Below, in pieces: positions 17,232-26,464 of a stretch of DNA of 64,000 nt. The DNA comes from Legionella yabuuchiae (GTDB taxonomy: Bacteria > Pseudomonadota > Gammaproteobacteria > Legionellales > Legionellaceae): the NCBI RefSeq assembly GCF_900640115.1, contig NZ_CAAAIW010000003.1:62001-126000 (forward strand). Direction: 5' to 3'. Both the position numbers and the translations under genes were made by a program. How positions within the stretch are numbered: the stretch's first letter is position 1; every line of letters begins with the position of its first letter. The notes below the pieces were generated by a model, which searched no databases, had not been told where the DNA came from, and worked only from the letters and a program-made list of their open reading frames with translations.

Positions 17232-18401
17232 ATGAATACAAAGCCAATTTATTTCGATTACATGGCCACAACCCCAGTTGACCCGCAGGTGGTTGATGCG
17301 ATGATGCGATACTTAGGGCCAGGTGGCGAATTCGGTAATCCCTCATCCAAAACCCACGCTTATGGGCGAACTGCGGCACAGGCGGTTGAACGAGCGCGAT
17401 GCCAAATTGCTGAAGTGGTGGGCGCGCTTCCTGATGAAATTGTATTCACTTCCGGCGCAACCGAGGCGGATAATCTAGCGATTTTAGGCGCTTCTCGTTT
17501 TTATAAGCGTAAAGGCCAACACATCATTACCATGACGACTGAGCACAAGGCAGTATTAGATAGCGCTCACCAATTAGAACGAGAAGGGTTTGAAGTGACG
17601 TACCTAAACCCAGAATCGGATGGAATATTAAATTTAGAAAATCTCGAACAAGCGTTGCGTGAGGATACGATTTTAGTGTCCGTGATGCATGTGAATAATG
17701 AAATCGGCGTGATTCAAGATATCGAGGCCATTGGCAATAGTTTAAAAAACAAAGGCATTCTATTTCATGTCGATGCAGCCCAAAGCGCGGGTAAACTCCC
17801 GTTGAATTTACGAGCGTTGCCAGTGGACTTAATGTCCTTTTCGGCACATAAAAATTATGGACCAAAAGGTATTGGAGCTTTATATGTTCGTCAAAAACCA
17901 AGAGTTCGTTTAGAGCCTTTAAGCTTTGGTGGCGGCCATGAACACGGCATGCGTTCAGGTACCTTACCCACTCATCAAATCGTAGGAATGGGGGAAGCGT
18001 TTGCTTTGTCTGAATCTTTAAGAGAAATCGAACAGGCTAGAATTTTAGCGTTTCGTAAGGCGTTATGGAATGGAATTAAGGAACTACCAGGTATTCGTTT
18101 AAATGGCCATCCAGAACAACGTATCGCCGGCAATTTAAATATGAGCTTTAGTGGAATGGATGGCGAATTATTATTGACTGCTTTAAATGAATTAGCCGTG
18201 TCCACGACCTCAGCTTGTTCTTCCGCAAGCACTCATCCTTCATATGTGTTAAGAGCGCTTGGCTTAACGGATGCCCTGGCTTATAGTGCCGTTCGATTGT
18301 CTTTAGGCCGTTTTACAACAGAAGAACAAATTGAACACGCGATTGCAATTATTTGTCGTGAAGTCACACAGTTGCACGAACGGCAGAATCTTAGCGTATA
18401 A
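17232..18401 (+). CDS. iscS: Cysteine desulfurase IscS
   Basis: A 389-residue class V PLP enzyme. The PLP lysine is Lys207 in [12 protein letters not shown]. The active-site cysteine is Cys329 in the mobile loop [17 protein letters not shown], close to the IscS loop of E. coli ([17 protein letters not shown]). It releases sulfur from cysteine as a persulfide for Fe-S clusters and tRNA thiolation. The ATG follows a CAGGAG ribosome-binding site. It is followed 30 bases on by an IscA-like gene, but iscU, hscBA and fdx are not adjacent. The cluster is therefore a reduced version of the usual isc operon. Confidence 0.95.
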   Translation: MNTKPIYFDYMATTPVDPQVVDAMMRYLGPGGEFGNPSSKTHAYGRTAAQAVERARCQIAEVVGALPDEIVFTSGATEADNLAILGASRFYKRKGQHIITMTTEHKAVLDSAHQLEREGFEVTYLNPESDGILNLENLEQALREDTILVSVMHVNNEIGVIQDIEAIGNSLKNKGILFHVDAAQSAGKLPLNLRALPVDLMSFSAHKNYGPKGIGALYVRQKPRVRLEPLSFGGGHEHGMRSGTLPTHQIVGMGEAFALSESLREIEQARILAFRKALWNGIKELPGIRLNGHPEQRIAGNLNMSFSGMDGELLLTALNELAVSTTSACSSASTHPSYVLRALGLTDALAYSAVRLSLGRFTTEEQIEHAIAIICREVTQLHERQNLSV

Positions 18402-18431
18402 TAGGTAAGAAACTGATTAAAGGTGTAATAA

Positions 18432-18794
18432 ATGAGCGTTGTAAAACAGTATACTCAGGAAACACAACAAAGCGTTGAGCTAACCCCTGCAGCAATGCGA
18501 CATGTATTGACGTATCTTGAAAAACAAAACAGCAAAGGGTTACGACTTTCAGTAAAAAAAACCGGCTGCTCAGGGTTGTCGTATGTCGTCGATTATGTCG
18601 ACCAGCCTAAAGAGGATGATCTTGTATTTAAACTAAACCAAGATTATGTGCTCTGTATTGATAAAAAAAGCTATCCTTTCCTCAAAGGCATGCAAATTGA
18701 TTATGTTCAACAGGGTTTAAATTATAAATTTATCTTTAATAATCCCAATCAAACAGGGCAGTGTGGCTGCGGTGAAAGCTTTACAGTGGATTAA
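18432..18794 (+). CDS. IscA/HesB-type iron-sulfur assembly protein
   Basis: A 120-residue A-type carrier. The three family cysteines are present: Cys46 in KTGCSGLSY and Cys111/Cys113 in CGCGESF at the C-terminus. These proteins bind Fe or an Fe-S cluster and pass it to client proteins. The gene is 30 bases after iscS with an AAGGTG ribosome-binding site, so it is probably cotranscribed and works downstream of IscS. IscA and SufA cannot be told apart by eye, so I leave the symbol empty. It converges with yaiI across 7 bases. Confidence 0.92.
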   Translation: MSVVKQYTQETQQSVELTPAAMRHVLTYLEKQNSKGLRLSVKKTGCSGLSYVVDYVDQPKEDDLVFKLNQDYVLCIDKKSYPFLKGMQIDYVQQGLNYKFIFNNPNQTGQCGCGESFTVD

Positions 18795-18801
18795 TTAGCC
18801 A

Positions 18802-19257
18802 TCACTGTAGACGGATACTTTTTGTAAGAATCATATCAAGATGATTGGCAAAACGCCTAATCTCTGTCGCACTTAACTTAGGTGCGCCACCGCTAATCAT
18901 CCCGCTTTCTCTTAAAGATTCATTAAAATCACGCATCGCGTGTTTTTGCTTGATGTTGGCTTCTGTATACAATTCACCTCTAGGATTTAATGCCATCCCT
19001 TTTTTGGCAATCACTTCATTGGCCAGAGGGATATCAGCAGTGACCACTAGATCATTGGGATGCATGTTCTCTACAATTTTATTATCCGCAACATCAAATC
19101 CCGACTCTACGTGCAATCGTTTGATGAAAGGGGAAAAGGGAATGGAAGCAAAATGATTTGCAACAATGATTACTTCAGTGTTTGTACGAATTGCCGCCCG
19201 AAAGATAATGTCTTTTATTTTATTGGGGCAAGCATCGCCGTCTATCCAAATACGCAA
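18802..19257 (-). CDS. yaiI: YaiI/YqxD family (UPF0178) protein, PIN-like fold
   Basis: The 151-residue protein begins MRIWIDGDACPNKIKDII, the hallmark of the UPF0178 family (E. coli YaiI, B. subtilis YqxD), and keeps the DLVVTADIPLA segment near residue 70. The family has a PIN/NYN-like fold with conserved Asp residues and may be a nuclease; its cellular role is not established. The start codon is TTG at 19257. There is no in-frame ATG upstream, and the family start matches this position exactly. It faces the iscS unit convergently. Confidence 0.9.
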   Translation of the reverse strand: MRIWIDGDACPNKIKDIIFRAAIRTNTEVIIVANHFASIPFSPFIKRLHVESGFDVADNKIVENMHPNDLVVTADIPLANEVIAKKGMALNPRGELYTEANIKQKHAMRDFNESLRESGMISGGAPKLSATEIRRFANHLDMILTKSIRLQ

Positions 19258-19396
19258 TGATGTTTCTCGTTTATATTAAAAATTAGATTTAACCCGATCC
19301 ATCCGCTTGAGCATACGTACTGTTGTGCGATGGTGTTAATCAGGATTTCCAGTTTACCATTATAAAGTAAAAAAATCTTTTTATGACGTTTACTGT

Positions 19397-19429
19397 CAGG
19401 GCAATCACATGTGCTCTCGCCCTGTTTTT
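19397..19429 (+). terminator. Orphan rho-independent-like terminator upstream of fis
   Basis: CAGGGC (19397-19402) pairs with GCCCTG (19419-19424) and is followed directly by five T residues. No annotated plus-strand gene ends here: the IscA-like gene ends 600 bases upstream and yaiI is on the other strand. It may end a small RNA or protect fis from read-through. Confidence 0.5.
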
Positions 19430-19581
19430 ACTATAGCCAGTATCATAACCATCTTTAATCAACTCTTGCTAATTAATCGAATTAATGTAACAAAACACAC
19501 ACATTGTGGTTAAAAATTGCTGGACATTTTTCAAAAAATCGCTTAAGCTTTCCTTAATAAATGCGTACCATTGATACAATA

Positions 19582-19610
19582 TTTACATAGTTTGCTATAT
19601 CTGATACTAT
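19582..19610 (+). promoter_or_regulatory. Putative sigma70 promoter of fis
   Basis: TTTACA (19582-19587) and TACTAT (19605-19610) are spaced by 17 bases, about 80 bases upstream of the fis ATG. Both boxes match the consensus in four or five positions. Confidence 0.4.
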
Positions 19611-19687
19611 AGAATCCATCCTGTTTCGGGCGAAGCAAATTGCTTTGAAATCATTAATAATTACATTGATTTTTATTTGGAGAAGAC

Positions 19688-19975
19688 ATGAGCGCAGTAA
19701 TGCAAAATGTGCAGCAAGAAAATGAAGCGTTATCACAACAAGTGATTAACGCGGTAAAGGGTTATTTAAATGCAGTCAGCAGCAAAGATGCTAACTTGAA
19801 TCTCTATCAACTGATCGTTGAAGAAGTTGAAGCGCCTTTATTTCGTACGGTCATGGAAATGACTCGTTACAACCAATCTAAAGCCGCTCGCGTTCTTGGT
19901 GTTAGCCGTGGGACGCTGCGTACTAAATTAAAGCGTTATTTCGACGACGAATTTATCGGCACCCGCGATTTCTAA
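19688..19975 (+). CDS. fis: Fis-family nucleoid-associated DNA-binding protein
   Basis: A 95-residue protein close to the length of E. coli Fis (98). The C-terminal helix-turn-helix is complete (TRYNQSKAARVLGVSRGTL, about residues 60-80, then RTKLKRYF) and is the most conserved part of Fis. Fis dimers bend DNA and regulate rRNA, supercoiling and, in Legionella, virulence genes. The ATG has a GGAGA ribosome-binding site. It is monocistronic rather than in the dusB-fis operon typical of enterobacteria. Several fis paralogues occur in Legionella, so which one this is cannot be told from the sequence alone. Confidence 0.93.
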   Translation: MSAVMQNVQQENEALSQQVINAVKGYLNAVSSKDANLNLYQLIVEEVEAPLFRTVMEMTRYNQSKAARVLGVSRGTLRTKLKRYFDDEFIGTRDF

Positions 19976-20031
19976 GACCGCTCCTATTGTATCTATGGGC
20001 TTTAGCTAGACACTGTGCTATTATTATTTAC

Positions 20032-20394
20032 AAAGCTGGTCAGGCAATCGCTCTTTGCTATCGTGCAAAGGGAGGAAAGTCCGGGCTCCATAGGGCAAAG
20101 TGCCAGGTAACGCCTGGGAGATGAAAGTCTACGGAAAGTGCCACAGAAAATATACCGCCACCAGGTTAATCTTGGTGGTAAGGGTGAAATGGTGCGGTAA
20201 GAGCGCACCGCGCGATTGGTAACAGTCGTGGCAGGGAAAACCCCACTTGGAGCAAGACCAAATAGGAATCCACTTGACTTCGGTCATAGCGCATGGCCCA
20301 TGCGGGATTCGGGTAGGTTGCTTGAGGCAAACGGTGACGTTTGTCCCAGATGAATGATTGTCCGCGACAGAACCCGGCTTATCGACCAGCTTTT
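20032..20394 (+). ncRNA. rnpB: RNase P RNA (class A)
   Basis: The conserved core of bacterial RNase P RNA is clear: GAGGAAAGTCCGGGCTCCA and AGGGTGCCAGGTAACGCC-like sequence near 20070-20120, ACAGAA near 20145, and AGAACCCGGCTTATCG near the 3' end. The ends pair as stem P1 (AAGCTGGTC with GACCAGCTT), which sets the boundaries. The 3' stem is followed by TTTT, consistent with termination. RNase P RNA is the catalytic subunit that removes 5' leaders from pre-tRNAs. Confidence 0.97.
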
Positions 20395-20454
20395 CTCTTG
20401 ATTCTATTCCCTTCTAGCCTTACGATCGCGCTTTAAATTGCGTGAGTCTTCATT

Positions 20455-21225
20455 ATGATGCTTTGTATTGATGTGGGAAACTCTCATATTTACGGTGGGG
20501 TATTTGCAGGAGATGAAATACACTTGCGTTTTCGTCAAACTTCTAAAGTCAGCACCTCAGATGAGTTGGGGATTTTTCTAAAGACAGTTTTGCGAGAAAA
20601 TAATTGCTCCCCTGAAGCCGTTAATCAAATTGGGATTTGTTCAGTAGTGCCGCAGCTGGATTACTCACTTCGTGCTGCATGCGTAAAGTATTTTCAAACC
20701 GAGCCATTTTTCCTGCAAGCAGGCGTTAAGACCGGTTTAAATATACAATATCGAAATCCTGTTGACGTAGGTGCGGACCGAATTGCTAATGCGATTGCCG
20801 CAACCAGTCTTTTTCCTGGGAAAAATCTGATTATCATTGATTTTGGAACGGCAACCACGTTTTGTGTCATTAATTCGAAGAAATCATATCTCGGTGGCGC
20901 TATTTTGCCTGGCGTACGTCTTGCTGTGGATGCATTAAGCCGCAACACAGCCAAGCTTCCAGCCGTTGAAATCATTAAAACTGAATTTGTAGTTGGGCGC
21001 TCAACTATTGAAAGCATCCAGTCTGGAGTTTTTTATGGTGCCCTTGGAGCGTGCCGAGAACTTATTGGACGAATCAAACAAGATACATTCCCTAATCAAA
21101 ACGTTACGGTTCTTGCAACAGGTGGCTTTGCCTCCTTGTTTGCAGATTGCGATTTGTATGATCAATTAGCTTCTGATCTAGTCCTACAAGGAATTCGTTT
21201 GTCTCTAACCATGAATCAATCCTAA
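20455..21225 (+). CDS. coaX: Type III pantothenate kinase
   Basis: The 256-residue protein carries the CoaX motifs: DVGNSHIYGGVF at the N-terminus (phosphate-binding loop), GADRIANAIAA near residue 105 and IDFGTATTFCV near 128, plus the GGAILPG loop. CoaX phosphorylates pantothenate, the first step of coenzyme A synthesis, and unlike CoaA is not feedback-inhibited by CoA. The N-terminus closely resembles Legionella CoaX. Two adjacent ATG codons are possible starts (20455, 20458). A palindromic repeat follows the gene. Confidence 0.95.
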   Translation: MMLCIDVGNSHIYGGVFAGDEIHLRFRQTSKVSTSDELGIFLKTVLRENNCSPEAVNQIGICSVVPQLDYSLRAACVKYFQTEPFFLQAGVKTGLNIQYRNPVDVGADRIANAIAATSLFPGKNLIIIDFGTATTFCVINSKKSYLGGAILPGVRLAVDALSRNTAKLPAVEIIKTEFVVGRSTIESIQSGVFYGALGACRELIGRIKQDTFPNQNVTVLATGGFASLFADCDLYDQLASDLVLQGIRLSLTMNQS

Positions 21226-21246
21226 AAAATTAGGAAGTTTCAAGCC

Positions 21247-21407
21247 TATACCCGTGATCTCCCAGACACGTGATTTATGCTTTTTCTTTTCGTCCTACCG
21301 CATTTTAAAAAACTCGCCAGGGAATGAGTCAGTACTCACTTTTTAAAATGCGGCAGGACAAACAATAAAAGCGCCTAAAAACCCGCATATTGGACGATCG
21401 GGGATTT
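21247..21407. repeat. Nested palindromic repeat element, copy 2 (long form)
   Basis: The outer left end reads TATACCCGTGATC and the right end GACGATCGGGGATTT. An inner inverted repeat pairs CCTACCGCATTTTAAAAA with TTTTTAAAATGCGGCAGG around a loop with CCAGGGAATGAG. The interior matches the reverse complement of copy 1 at most positions. It immediately follows coaX and could also act as a terminator. Confidence 0.8.
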
Positions 21408-21517
21408 AGAACACCTCAAGTTCTCATTTAAAAGCCACTCTGATTAACGTATGATCACTGCCCCGATGATGAATGCTTCTTTGAGCGCATTCAATGCAAA
21501 AAAATTAACTTTTTGCC

Positions 21518-21547
21518 TTGACGATAGGGAAAATGTGTTCCTATAGT
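21518..21547 (+). promoter_or_regulatory. Putative sigma70 promoter of the mra/dcw operon
   Basis: TTGACG (21518-21523) and TATAGT (21542-21547) are separated by 18 bases. Both boxes match the consensus in five of six positions. Predicted transcription starts near 21554, directly at the first GTGG repeat of the MraZ operator. Confidence 0.6.
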
Positions 21548-21555
21548 GTAGTAAA

Positions 21556-21600
21556 GTGGTTTAAAATAACCAAAAAGTGGAGAAATGTGGGGAGAAATTT
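21556..21600 (+). promoter_or_regulatory. Probable MraZ operator (GTGG repeats)
   Basis: GTGG occurs at 21556, 21577 and 21587; the last two belong to 10-base direct repeats (TGGAGAAATG, TGGGGAGAAA). MraZ of E. coli represses its own operon by binding tandem TGGG-type repeats with 10-base spacing between promoter and mraZ. The position and spacing here agree with that arrangement. Confidence 0.55.
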
Positions 21601-21617
21601 CCCCCAGAGTAAAAATC

Positions 21618-22073
21618 ATGTTTCGAGGGATAAATTCAATCAGCATCGACGGGAAAGGCCGTCTTTCCGTACCAACGCGATATCGCGATGCGTTGGGGCA
21701 AGACCGCGCTTCTCTGGTCGTGACGATTGATACCGAAGAAACATGTTTGCTGCTGTACCCAGCAAGTCAGTGGCAAGTGATTGAAGACAACTTGCAACGC
21801 ATGCCTAGTTTTAATGCAACCGCTCGTCGGATTCAACGCTTGTTAATCGGACATGCTACTGATGTGGAGCTTGACAGTAATGGGCGTATATTGCTGCCGC
21901 CGTTATTACGCGATTACGCTCATTTAAGCAAGCGGGTTGTCCTGATTGGACAGGGTAATAAATTTGAGGTTTGGGATGAATCTTTGTGGCAATCGAAGCG
22001 CGAACAATGGTTGGCAGAAGAAGCATCCAGAGAGGATGGTTTGCCAGATGAAATGAAAACGTTTTCTCTGTAA
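21618..22073 (+). CDS. mraZ: Transcriptional regulator MraZ
   Basis: The chosen start gives 151 residues (E. coli 152) beginning [20 protein letters not shown], the first of two SpoVT/AbrB-like DNA-binding repeats; the second has [19 protein letters not shown] longer in-frame start at 21585 would include the operator and is rejected. MraZ represses the dcw operon and is countered by RsmH in E. coli. It is the first gene of the operon, 11 bases before rsmH. Confidence 0.96.
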   Translation: MFRGINSISIDGKGRLSVPTRYRDALGQDRASLVVTIDTEETCLLLYPASQWQVIEDNLQRMPSFNATARRIQRLLIGHATDVELDSNGRILLPPLLRDYAHLSKRVVLIGQGNKFEVWDESLWQSKREQWLAEEASREDGLPDEMKTFSL

Positions 22074-22084
22074 GGGAGAATGAA

Positions 22085-23011
22085 ATGGCTGTACATCAAT
22101 CCGTACTATTGCATGAATCCATTGAAGGCTTAGCCATCAAGCCTAACGGGATTTATGTCGATGGCACATTTGGACGTGGCGGCCATAGCAAAGCTATTTT
22201 ATCGCGGTTGGATCAAAGTGGCCGATTAATCGCGATTGATAAAGATCTAGAAGCAATCGAGCATGCGAAAAAACATTTTGCAAAAGATGAGCGATTCACG
22301 CTGTATCAGGGATCATTTTCCAGATTAAAAGAGTTTTCGACGCATGCTGGAGTGATTGGTAAGGTAAATGGCATTTTGCTGGATTTAGGCATTTCGTCAC
22401 CTCAAATAGATAATCCAGAGCGTGGGTTTAGTTTTATGCACCAAGGTCCTCTGGATATGCGAATGGACACCACACAAGAATTATCCGCTGCTCGATTTGT
22501 AAATCAAGCGAGTGCTGAAGAAATGGCAACAGTATTTAGAAACTACGGTGAAGAGCGTTTTTCTGGTCGAATTGCCCGTGCAATAATCCAAGCGCGTGCA
22601 CACTCACCCATCGCCACTACTAGCGAGTTGGCCGAGATTGTTAAAGCGGCGAACCCAAAGTGGGAAAAACATAAGCACCCTGCTACTCGTGTGTTTCAGG
22701 CCATAAGAATCCATGTCAATAAAGAGCTTACTGATTTAACCGCCTGTTTAAACCAATGCCTAGATGTCTTGGCGGTTCACGGTCGTTTGGTTGTGATCAG
22801 TTTTCACTCCTTAGAAGACCGGCTGGTGAAACAATTTATGCGTGACGCGGAAATGGGAGATAGGCCTCCTCCAGGTGTTCCGCTCAAAGCAGTTGAATTA
22901 AAAACTAATTTTAAACGCGTAGGGAAAGCAATCAAACCCAAAGATGAAGAAGTGAAGCAAAATGTTCGAGCCAGGAGTGCAGTACTTAGGATAGGAGAAA
23001 AAATAGCATGA
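22085..23011 (+). CDS. rsmH: 16S rRNA (cytosine(1402)-N4)-methyltransferase
   Basis: The 308-residue protein shows the RsmH pattern: [13 protein letters not shown], the SAM-binding [10 protein letters not shown] near residue 27, [12 protein letters not shown] near 99 and [14 protein letters not shown], then [13 protein letters not shown] in the last third. RsmH (formerly MraW) methylates C1402 in the decoding centre of 16S rRNA. Its stop overlaps the ftsL start as ATGA, indicating translational coupling in the dcw operon. Confidence 0.97.
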   Translation: MAVHQSVLLHESIEGLAIKPNGIYVDGTFGRGGHSKAILSRLDQSGRLIAIDKDLEAIEHAKKHFAKDERFTLYQGSFSRLKEFSTHAGVIGKVNGILLDLGISSPQIDNPERGFSFMHQGPLDMRMDTTQELSAARFVNQASAEEMATVFRNYGEERFSGRIARAIIQARAHSPIATTSELAEIVKAANPKWEKHKHPATRVFQAIRIHVNKELTDLTACLNQCLDVLAVHGRLVVISFHSLEDRLVKQFMRDAEMGDRPPPGVPLKAVELKTNFKRVGKAIKPKDEEVKQNVRARSAVLRIGEKIA

Positions 23012-23346
23012 ACGCCGCAGCGAAAACGATCCATCAAAGCAATGTATTTAGTGGGCAATTTGCTGATATCCGTGTGTCTCGACAGCTGTGTTTGCAAATC
23101 GCCTTGTTATTAGCTGTGTTAATGACCGCATTAGCAGTTATTTATACGACCAACATGCATCGAGTCACGTTTATCCAATTGCAGCAAGCAAAACATAAAA
23201 CGCATGAATTGCAATTGCAATGGGGTCAATTGTTGCTCGAGCAGGCCAGCCTTGAAACGCCAGCACGTGTTGAGCAATTGGCTAAGACAAAATTAAATAT
23301 GACTTTGCCAGTGAATAAGCATATCCATATGTTACGAATAAAATGA
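23008..23346 (+). CDS. ftsL: Cell division protein FtsL
   Basis: A 112-residue bitopic protein: cytoplasmic N-terminus of about 28 residues, one membrane segment ([20 protein letters not shown]), then a periplasmic coiled coil ([19 protein letters not shown]...). Sequence is weakly conserved in this family, but size, topology and the place between rsmH and ftsI are diagnostic. FtsL joins FtsB and FtsQ to activate FtsWI at the septum. It overlaps both neighbours by ATGA. Confidence 0.94.
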   Translation: MNAAAKTIHQSNVFSGQFADIRVSRQLCLQIALLLAVLMTALAVIYTTNMHRVTFIQLQQAKHKTHELQLQWGQLLLEQASLETPARVEQLAKTKLNMTLPVNKHIHMLRIK

Positions 23347-25010
23347 ATAACTGGCGGCATAAAGTCCGGCTTACCACCGTTTGTTTCTTTTTTGGATTTA
23401 TACTTATCGCGTTGATATGGCGAATGTATGATTTGACGGTACAAGATCGTCAGTTTCTACAGGGCCAAGGTAATGCACGAAGCCTCCGTACAGTGGATAT
23501 ACCCGCTTATCGAGGTATGATTACCGATAGGGAGGGTGCGCCATTAGCTGTTAGTACGCCAGTAAAATCGGTATGGATTAATCCTAAAAGTTTTCAGCCG
23601 TCCCAAGAACAACTCAATAAACTCGCGAAACTTCTTTCATTAACCCCTGAGCAAATCGCTCGTCGCGCTTCTGAAGAGCGCGGTCGGGAATTTATTTATT
23701 TACGCAGACAATTAACACCATCTATGGCTAAAAAAATTGAAGCGCTACAAATACCAGGGGTCAATTTTCAAGAAGAATTCAAGCGCTTTTATCCCCAAGG
23801 TGACAGCACAGCGCAACTGATTGGCTTCACAAATGTGGACGATAACGGCATTGAAGGCTTAGAGCTTGCTTATCAACAATGGTTGATGGGTATCAGTGGA
23901 AAAACCAAAGTGGTTAAAGATAGGCTTGGTCGAATTATCGAGGTATTAGGGTTGGTAAGAGAGCCAAGACCGGGAAATAATTTACAATTGAGTATCGATA
24001 GGCGGATTCAATACTTCGCTTATAACGAGCTTTGTGAAACGATTGAACATGCCCAAGCCAAATCTGGTTCAATTGTTGTGTTAGACGCTAAAAATGGTGA
24101 GGTTCTCGCCATTACAAACTGCCCTTCATTTAATCCCAATGCACGTAGCTATTATGCCCCTGATCATTACCGCAACAGGGCTATAACCGATTTATTTGAA
24201 CCTGGCTCAGTCATGAAGCCGTTTAGTATTGCCAGTGCATTAGAAAGTGGGCACTTTACCAAGGATACGGTGATTGATACAAGACCTAGCTGGATGATGG
24301 TTGACGGACATGCGATTCGTGATGGGCGAAATTACGGTGTGTTGGATGTCACTGGGATTTTACAACATTCCAGTAATGTGGGGGTGACTAAGATGGTGTT
24401 GACTAGCCCTCCTGAACAATTAATCAATCTTTTAAGAGCATGTGGCATTAGTCAGCGCACTGAAACTGGATATCCCGGCGAAAGCGAAGGAACATTAGTC
24501 AAAACAAAAGATGCGAATCGGTTTGTATTGGCTACTTTAGGCTTTGGTTACGGAATGTCGTTAACTTCATTACAACTGGCCAAAAGTTATTTAATTTTTG
24601 CTAATGAAGGTAAAATGATGCCGGTAAGATTATTGCACTATGAGAAGCCCCCTGAAGCTTATCCGGTGATAAAATCTGAAACTGCTCAAGAAGTGTTGGG
24701 GATGATGGAAGCGGTTGTGGATGTCCAAGGCACTGGCCGGCGAGCCAAAGTGCCCGGTTATCGAGTGGCAGGAAAAACAGGTACTGCACGCATTGCTGGA
24801 AAGAAAGGGTATTCTGCCGATCGCCATATCGCAAGTTTTGTCGGTATTGCTCCAGTATCTAATCCCCGTTTAATTGTCGCTGTGGTTATTAATGAACCTT
24901 CCAAAGGAAGTTATTATGGTGGAGCTTTAGCTGCTCCGCTTTTTTCTAAAGTAATGGGTGCCGCTTTAAGAATACTTGATATACCGCCCGATGAAACCAC
25001 GAGAACATAA
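23343..25010 (+). CDS. ftsI: Peptidoglycan transpeptidase FtsI (PBP3)
   Basis: A 555-residue class B penicillin-binding protein. One N-terminal membrane anchor (about residues 10-27) is followed by a pedestal domain and a transpeptidase domain with SVMK (Ser289 nucleophile), SSN (343-345) and KTGTAR (478 onward). FtsI cross-links septal peptidoglycan with FtsW during division and is the target of several beta-lactams. The start overlaps ftsL (ATGA) and the stop shares a base with the murE ATG (TAATG), so the operon is tightly coupled. Confidence 0.97.
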   Translation: MNNWRHKVRLTTVCFFFGFILIALIWRMYDLTVQDRQFLQGQGNARSLRTVDIPAYRGMITDREGAPLAVSTPVKSVWINPKSFQPSQEQLNKLAKLLSLTPEQIARRASEERGREFIYLRRQLTPSMAKKIEALQIPGVNFQEEFKRFYPQGDSTAQLIGFTNVDDNGIEGLELAYQQWLMGISGKTKVVKDRLGRIIEVLGLVREPRPGNNLQLSIDRRIQYFAYNELCETIEHAQAKSGSIVVLDAKNGEVLAITNCPSFNPNARSYYAPDHYRNRAITDLFEPGSVMKPFSIASALESGHFTKDTVIDTRPSWMMVDGHAIRDGRNYGVLDVTGILQHSSNVGVTKMVLTSPPEQLINLLRACGISQRTETGYPGESEGTLVKTKDANRFVLATLGFGYGMSLTSLQLAKSYLIFANEGKMMPVRLLHYEKPPEAYPVIKSETAQEVLGMMEAVVDVQGTGRRAKVPGYRVAGKTGTARIAGKKGYSADRHIASFVGIAPVSNPRLIVAVVINEPSKGSYYGGALAAPLFSKVMGAALRILDIPPDETTRT

Positions 25011-26461
25011 TGAAATTATCCACATTATTACATCCATTCCAATTACATAGTTCAACGGAGTGTGAAATTAAGAATATCCAAAACGACAGTAGGAAAGTTC
25101 AACCAGGCGACTTGTTCCTTGCTTATCCTGGCGCCGCAACGGATGGGCGCTTATATATTAAACGCGCCATTGAAGCGGGAGCAAGTGCAATTGTATACGA
25201 ACCTGCCATGCTTCCAGACTATAGTATTCCCAAAACACGGGTTCCATGTCTACCATTACCTGGGCTCGATAAAAAACTGGCAGTCATTGGCAGTCGTTTT
25301 TACGGGGATCCTTCAAAATCAGTCCATGTTACAGGAGTTACTGGTACGAATGGCAAAACGACCGTAGCGTATCTTTTAGCACAGGCGTATGAATTATTAC
25401 ATCAGGAGTCCCGTTACATAGGAACCTTAGGAGAGGGTAAAGTCAGAGCGCTGAATCCGCTCGTTAATACAACACCAGATGGTTTATTTCTACAGAAATT
25501 GTTTCATCAATACCAAACATCATCGGTTGGTCAGGTTTGTATGGAAGTATCCTCTCATGCGCTCAGTTTAAATCGAGTGGATCAAATTGATTTTAATCAA
25601 GCGATTTATACCAACTTAAGCCATGAACACCTTGATTTCCATGGTACGTTGGAGGCATATGCGCATGCGAAGTCCAAATTATTTGCGACCCATAGCTTAA
25701 ACTCTGCGATCTTGAATCAAGACGATCGATTTAGTGATCAAATGGCTTCTTGTTTACCCGCGTCTTGTAAAAAATTTACCTATGGAATACATGGGTATGC
25801 TGATGTTAAGGTTACTAAGTGGAATTTAACCATGACGGGAAGTGAATTTGAAGTGGAATCTCCATGGGGTAAATATCAGTTAGAGATATCTACGTTGGGT
25901 CTTTTTAACATTTATAATAATCTCGCTGTATTTGCAGGATTAGGAGCGAATAACTACTCGACAGCAGAGATTGTTTCACTGTTACCGAAATTGAGAGCAG
26001 CCCCCGGTCGAATGGAAGTTGTCGCAACGCAACCTTGTGTTATTGTGGACTACGCGCATACGCCCGATGCTTTAGAAAATGTATTGCAAGCGTTAAATAA
26101 ACTAAAACAAGCTGACATCATTACCGTGTTTGGTTGTGGAGGAGAGCGAGATAAAGGTAAGCGCCCGATGATGGGAAAAATTGCTAGTCAATATTCGGAT
26201 AAAGTGATCATTACCAGCGATAATCCTCGCAGTGAAGATCCAATGAGCATTATTGAAGAAATCGCTGTGGGGGTAACCGAAACCACAACGGCTATTAACA
26301 TTCCTTCACGTGAAGAGGCGATACAAAAAGCAATTACCTTAGCAAACCGAGACGATATTATTCTAGTGGCTGGCAAAGGTCATGAATCCTATCAGCAAAT
26401 CGGAAACCAGCGCATCGCGTTCTCTGATCAAGCAGTGGTTCAAAAGATACTCAAAGTTTAA
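25010..26461 (+). CDS. murE: UDP-MurNAc-L-Ala-D-Glu:meso-DAP ligase MurE
   Basis: The 483-residue Mur ligase has the ATP loop TGTNGKTT (111-118) and the motif DNPR (near 405), which marks enzymes that add meso-diaminopimelate rather than lysine. MurE makes the cytoplasmic UDP-MurNAc-tripeptide. The ATG uses the last base of the ftsI stop (TAATG). Normally murF, mraY and further genes follow; here the operon ends and the convergent trhO starts after three bases, so the dcw cluster is broken at this point. Confidence 0.97.
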   Translation: MKLSTLLHPFQLHSSTECEIKNIQNDSRKVQPGDLFLAYPGAATDGRLYIKRAIEAGASAIVYEPAMLPDYSIPKTRVPCLPLPGLDKKLAVIGSRFYGDPSKSVHVTGVTGTNGKTTVAYLLAQAYELLHQESRYIGTLGEGKVRALNPLVNTTPDGLFLQKLFHQYQTSSVGQVCMEVSSHALSLNRVDQIDFNQAIYTNLSHEHLDFHGTLEAYAHAKSKLFATHSLNSAILNQDDRFSDQMASCLPASCKKFTYGIHGYADVKVTKWNLTMTGSEFEVESPWGKYQLEISTLGLFNIYNNLAVFAGLGANNYSTAEIVSLLPKLRAAPGRMEVVATQPCVIVDYAHTPDALENVLQALNKLKQADIITVFGCGGERDKGKRPMMGKIASQYSDKVIITSDNPRSEDPMSIIEEIAVGVTETTTAINIPSREEAIQKAITLANRDDIILVAGKGHESYQQIGNQRIAFSDQAVVQKILKV

Positions 26462-26464
26462 AAC

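Larger units (their letters stand above)
19258..19687. other. Regulatory region between yaiI and fis
   Basis: This 430-base non-coding region contains a rho-independent-type hairpin at 19397-19429, a sigma70-like promoter for fis at 19582-19610, and a short palindrome AAGCAAATTGCTT about 45 bases before the fis start. The part before the hairpin is transcribed from no gene I can see on the plus strand, so a small RNA ending at the hairpin is possible. No ORF with coding character was found. Confidence 0.5.
21226..21617. other. coaX-mraZ intergenic region
   Basis: The first half is occupied by palindromic element copy 2 (21247-21407). The second half holds the mraZ promoter (21518-21547) and MraZ-type GTGG repeats (21556-21600). 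About 110 bases between the two show no feature I can support. Confidence 0.6.
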
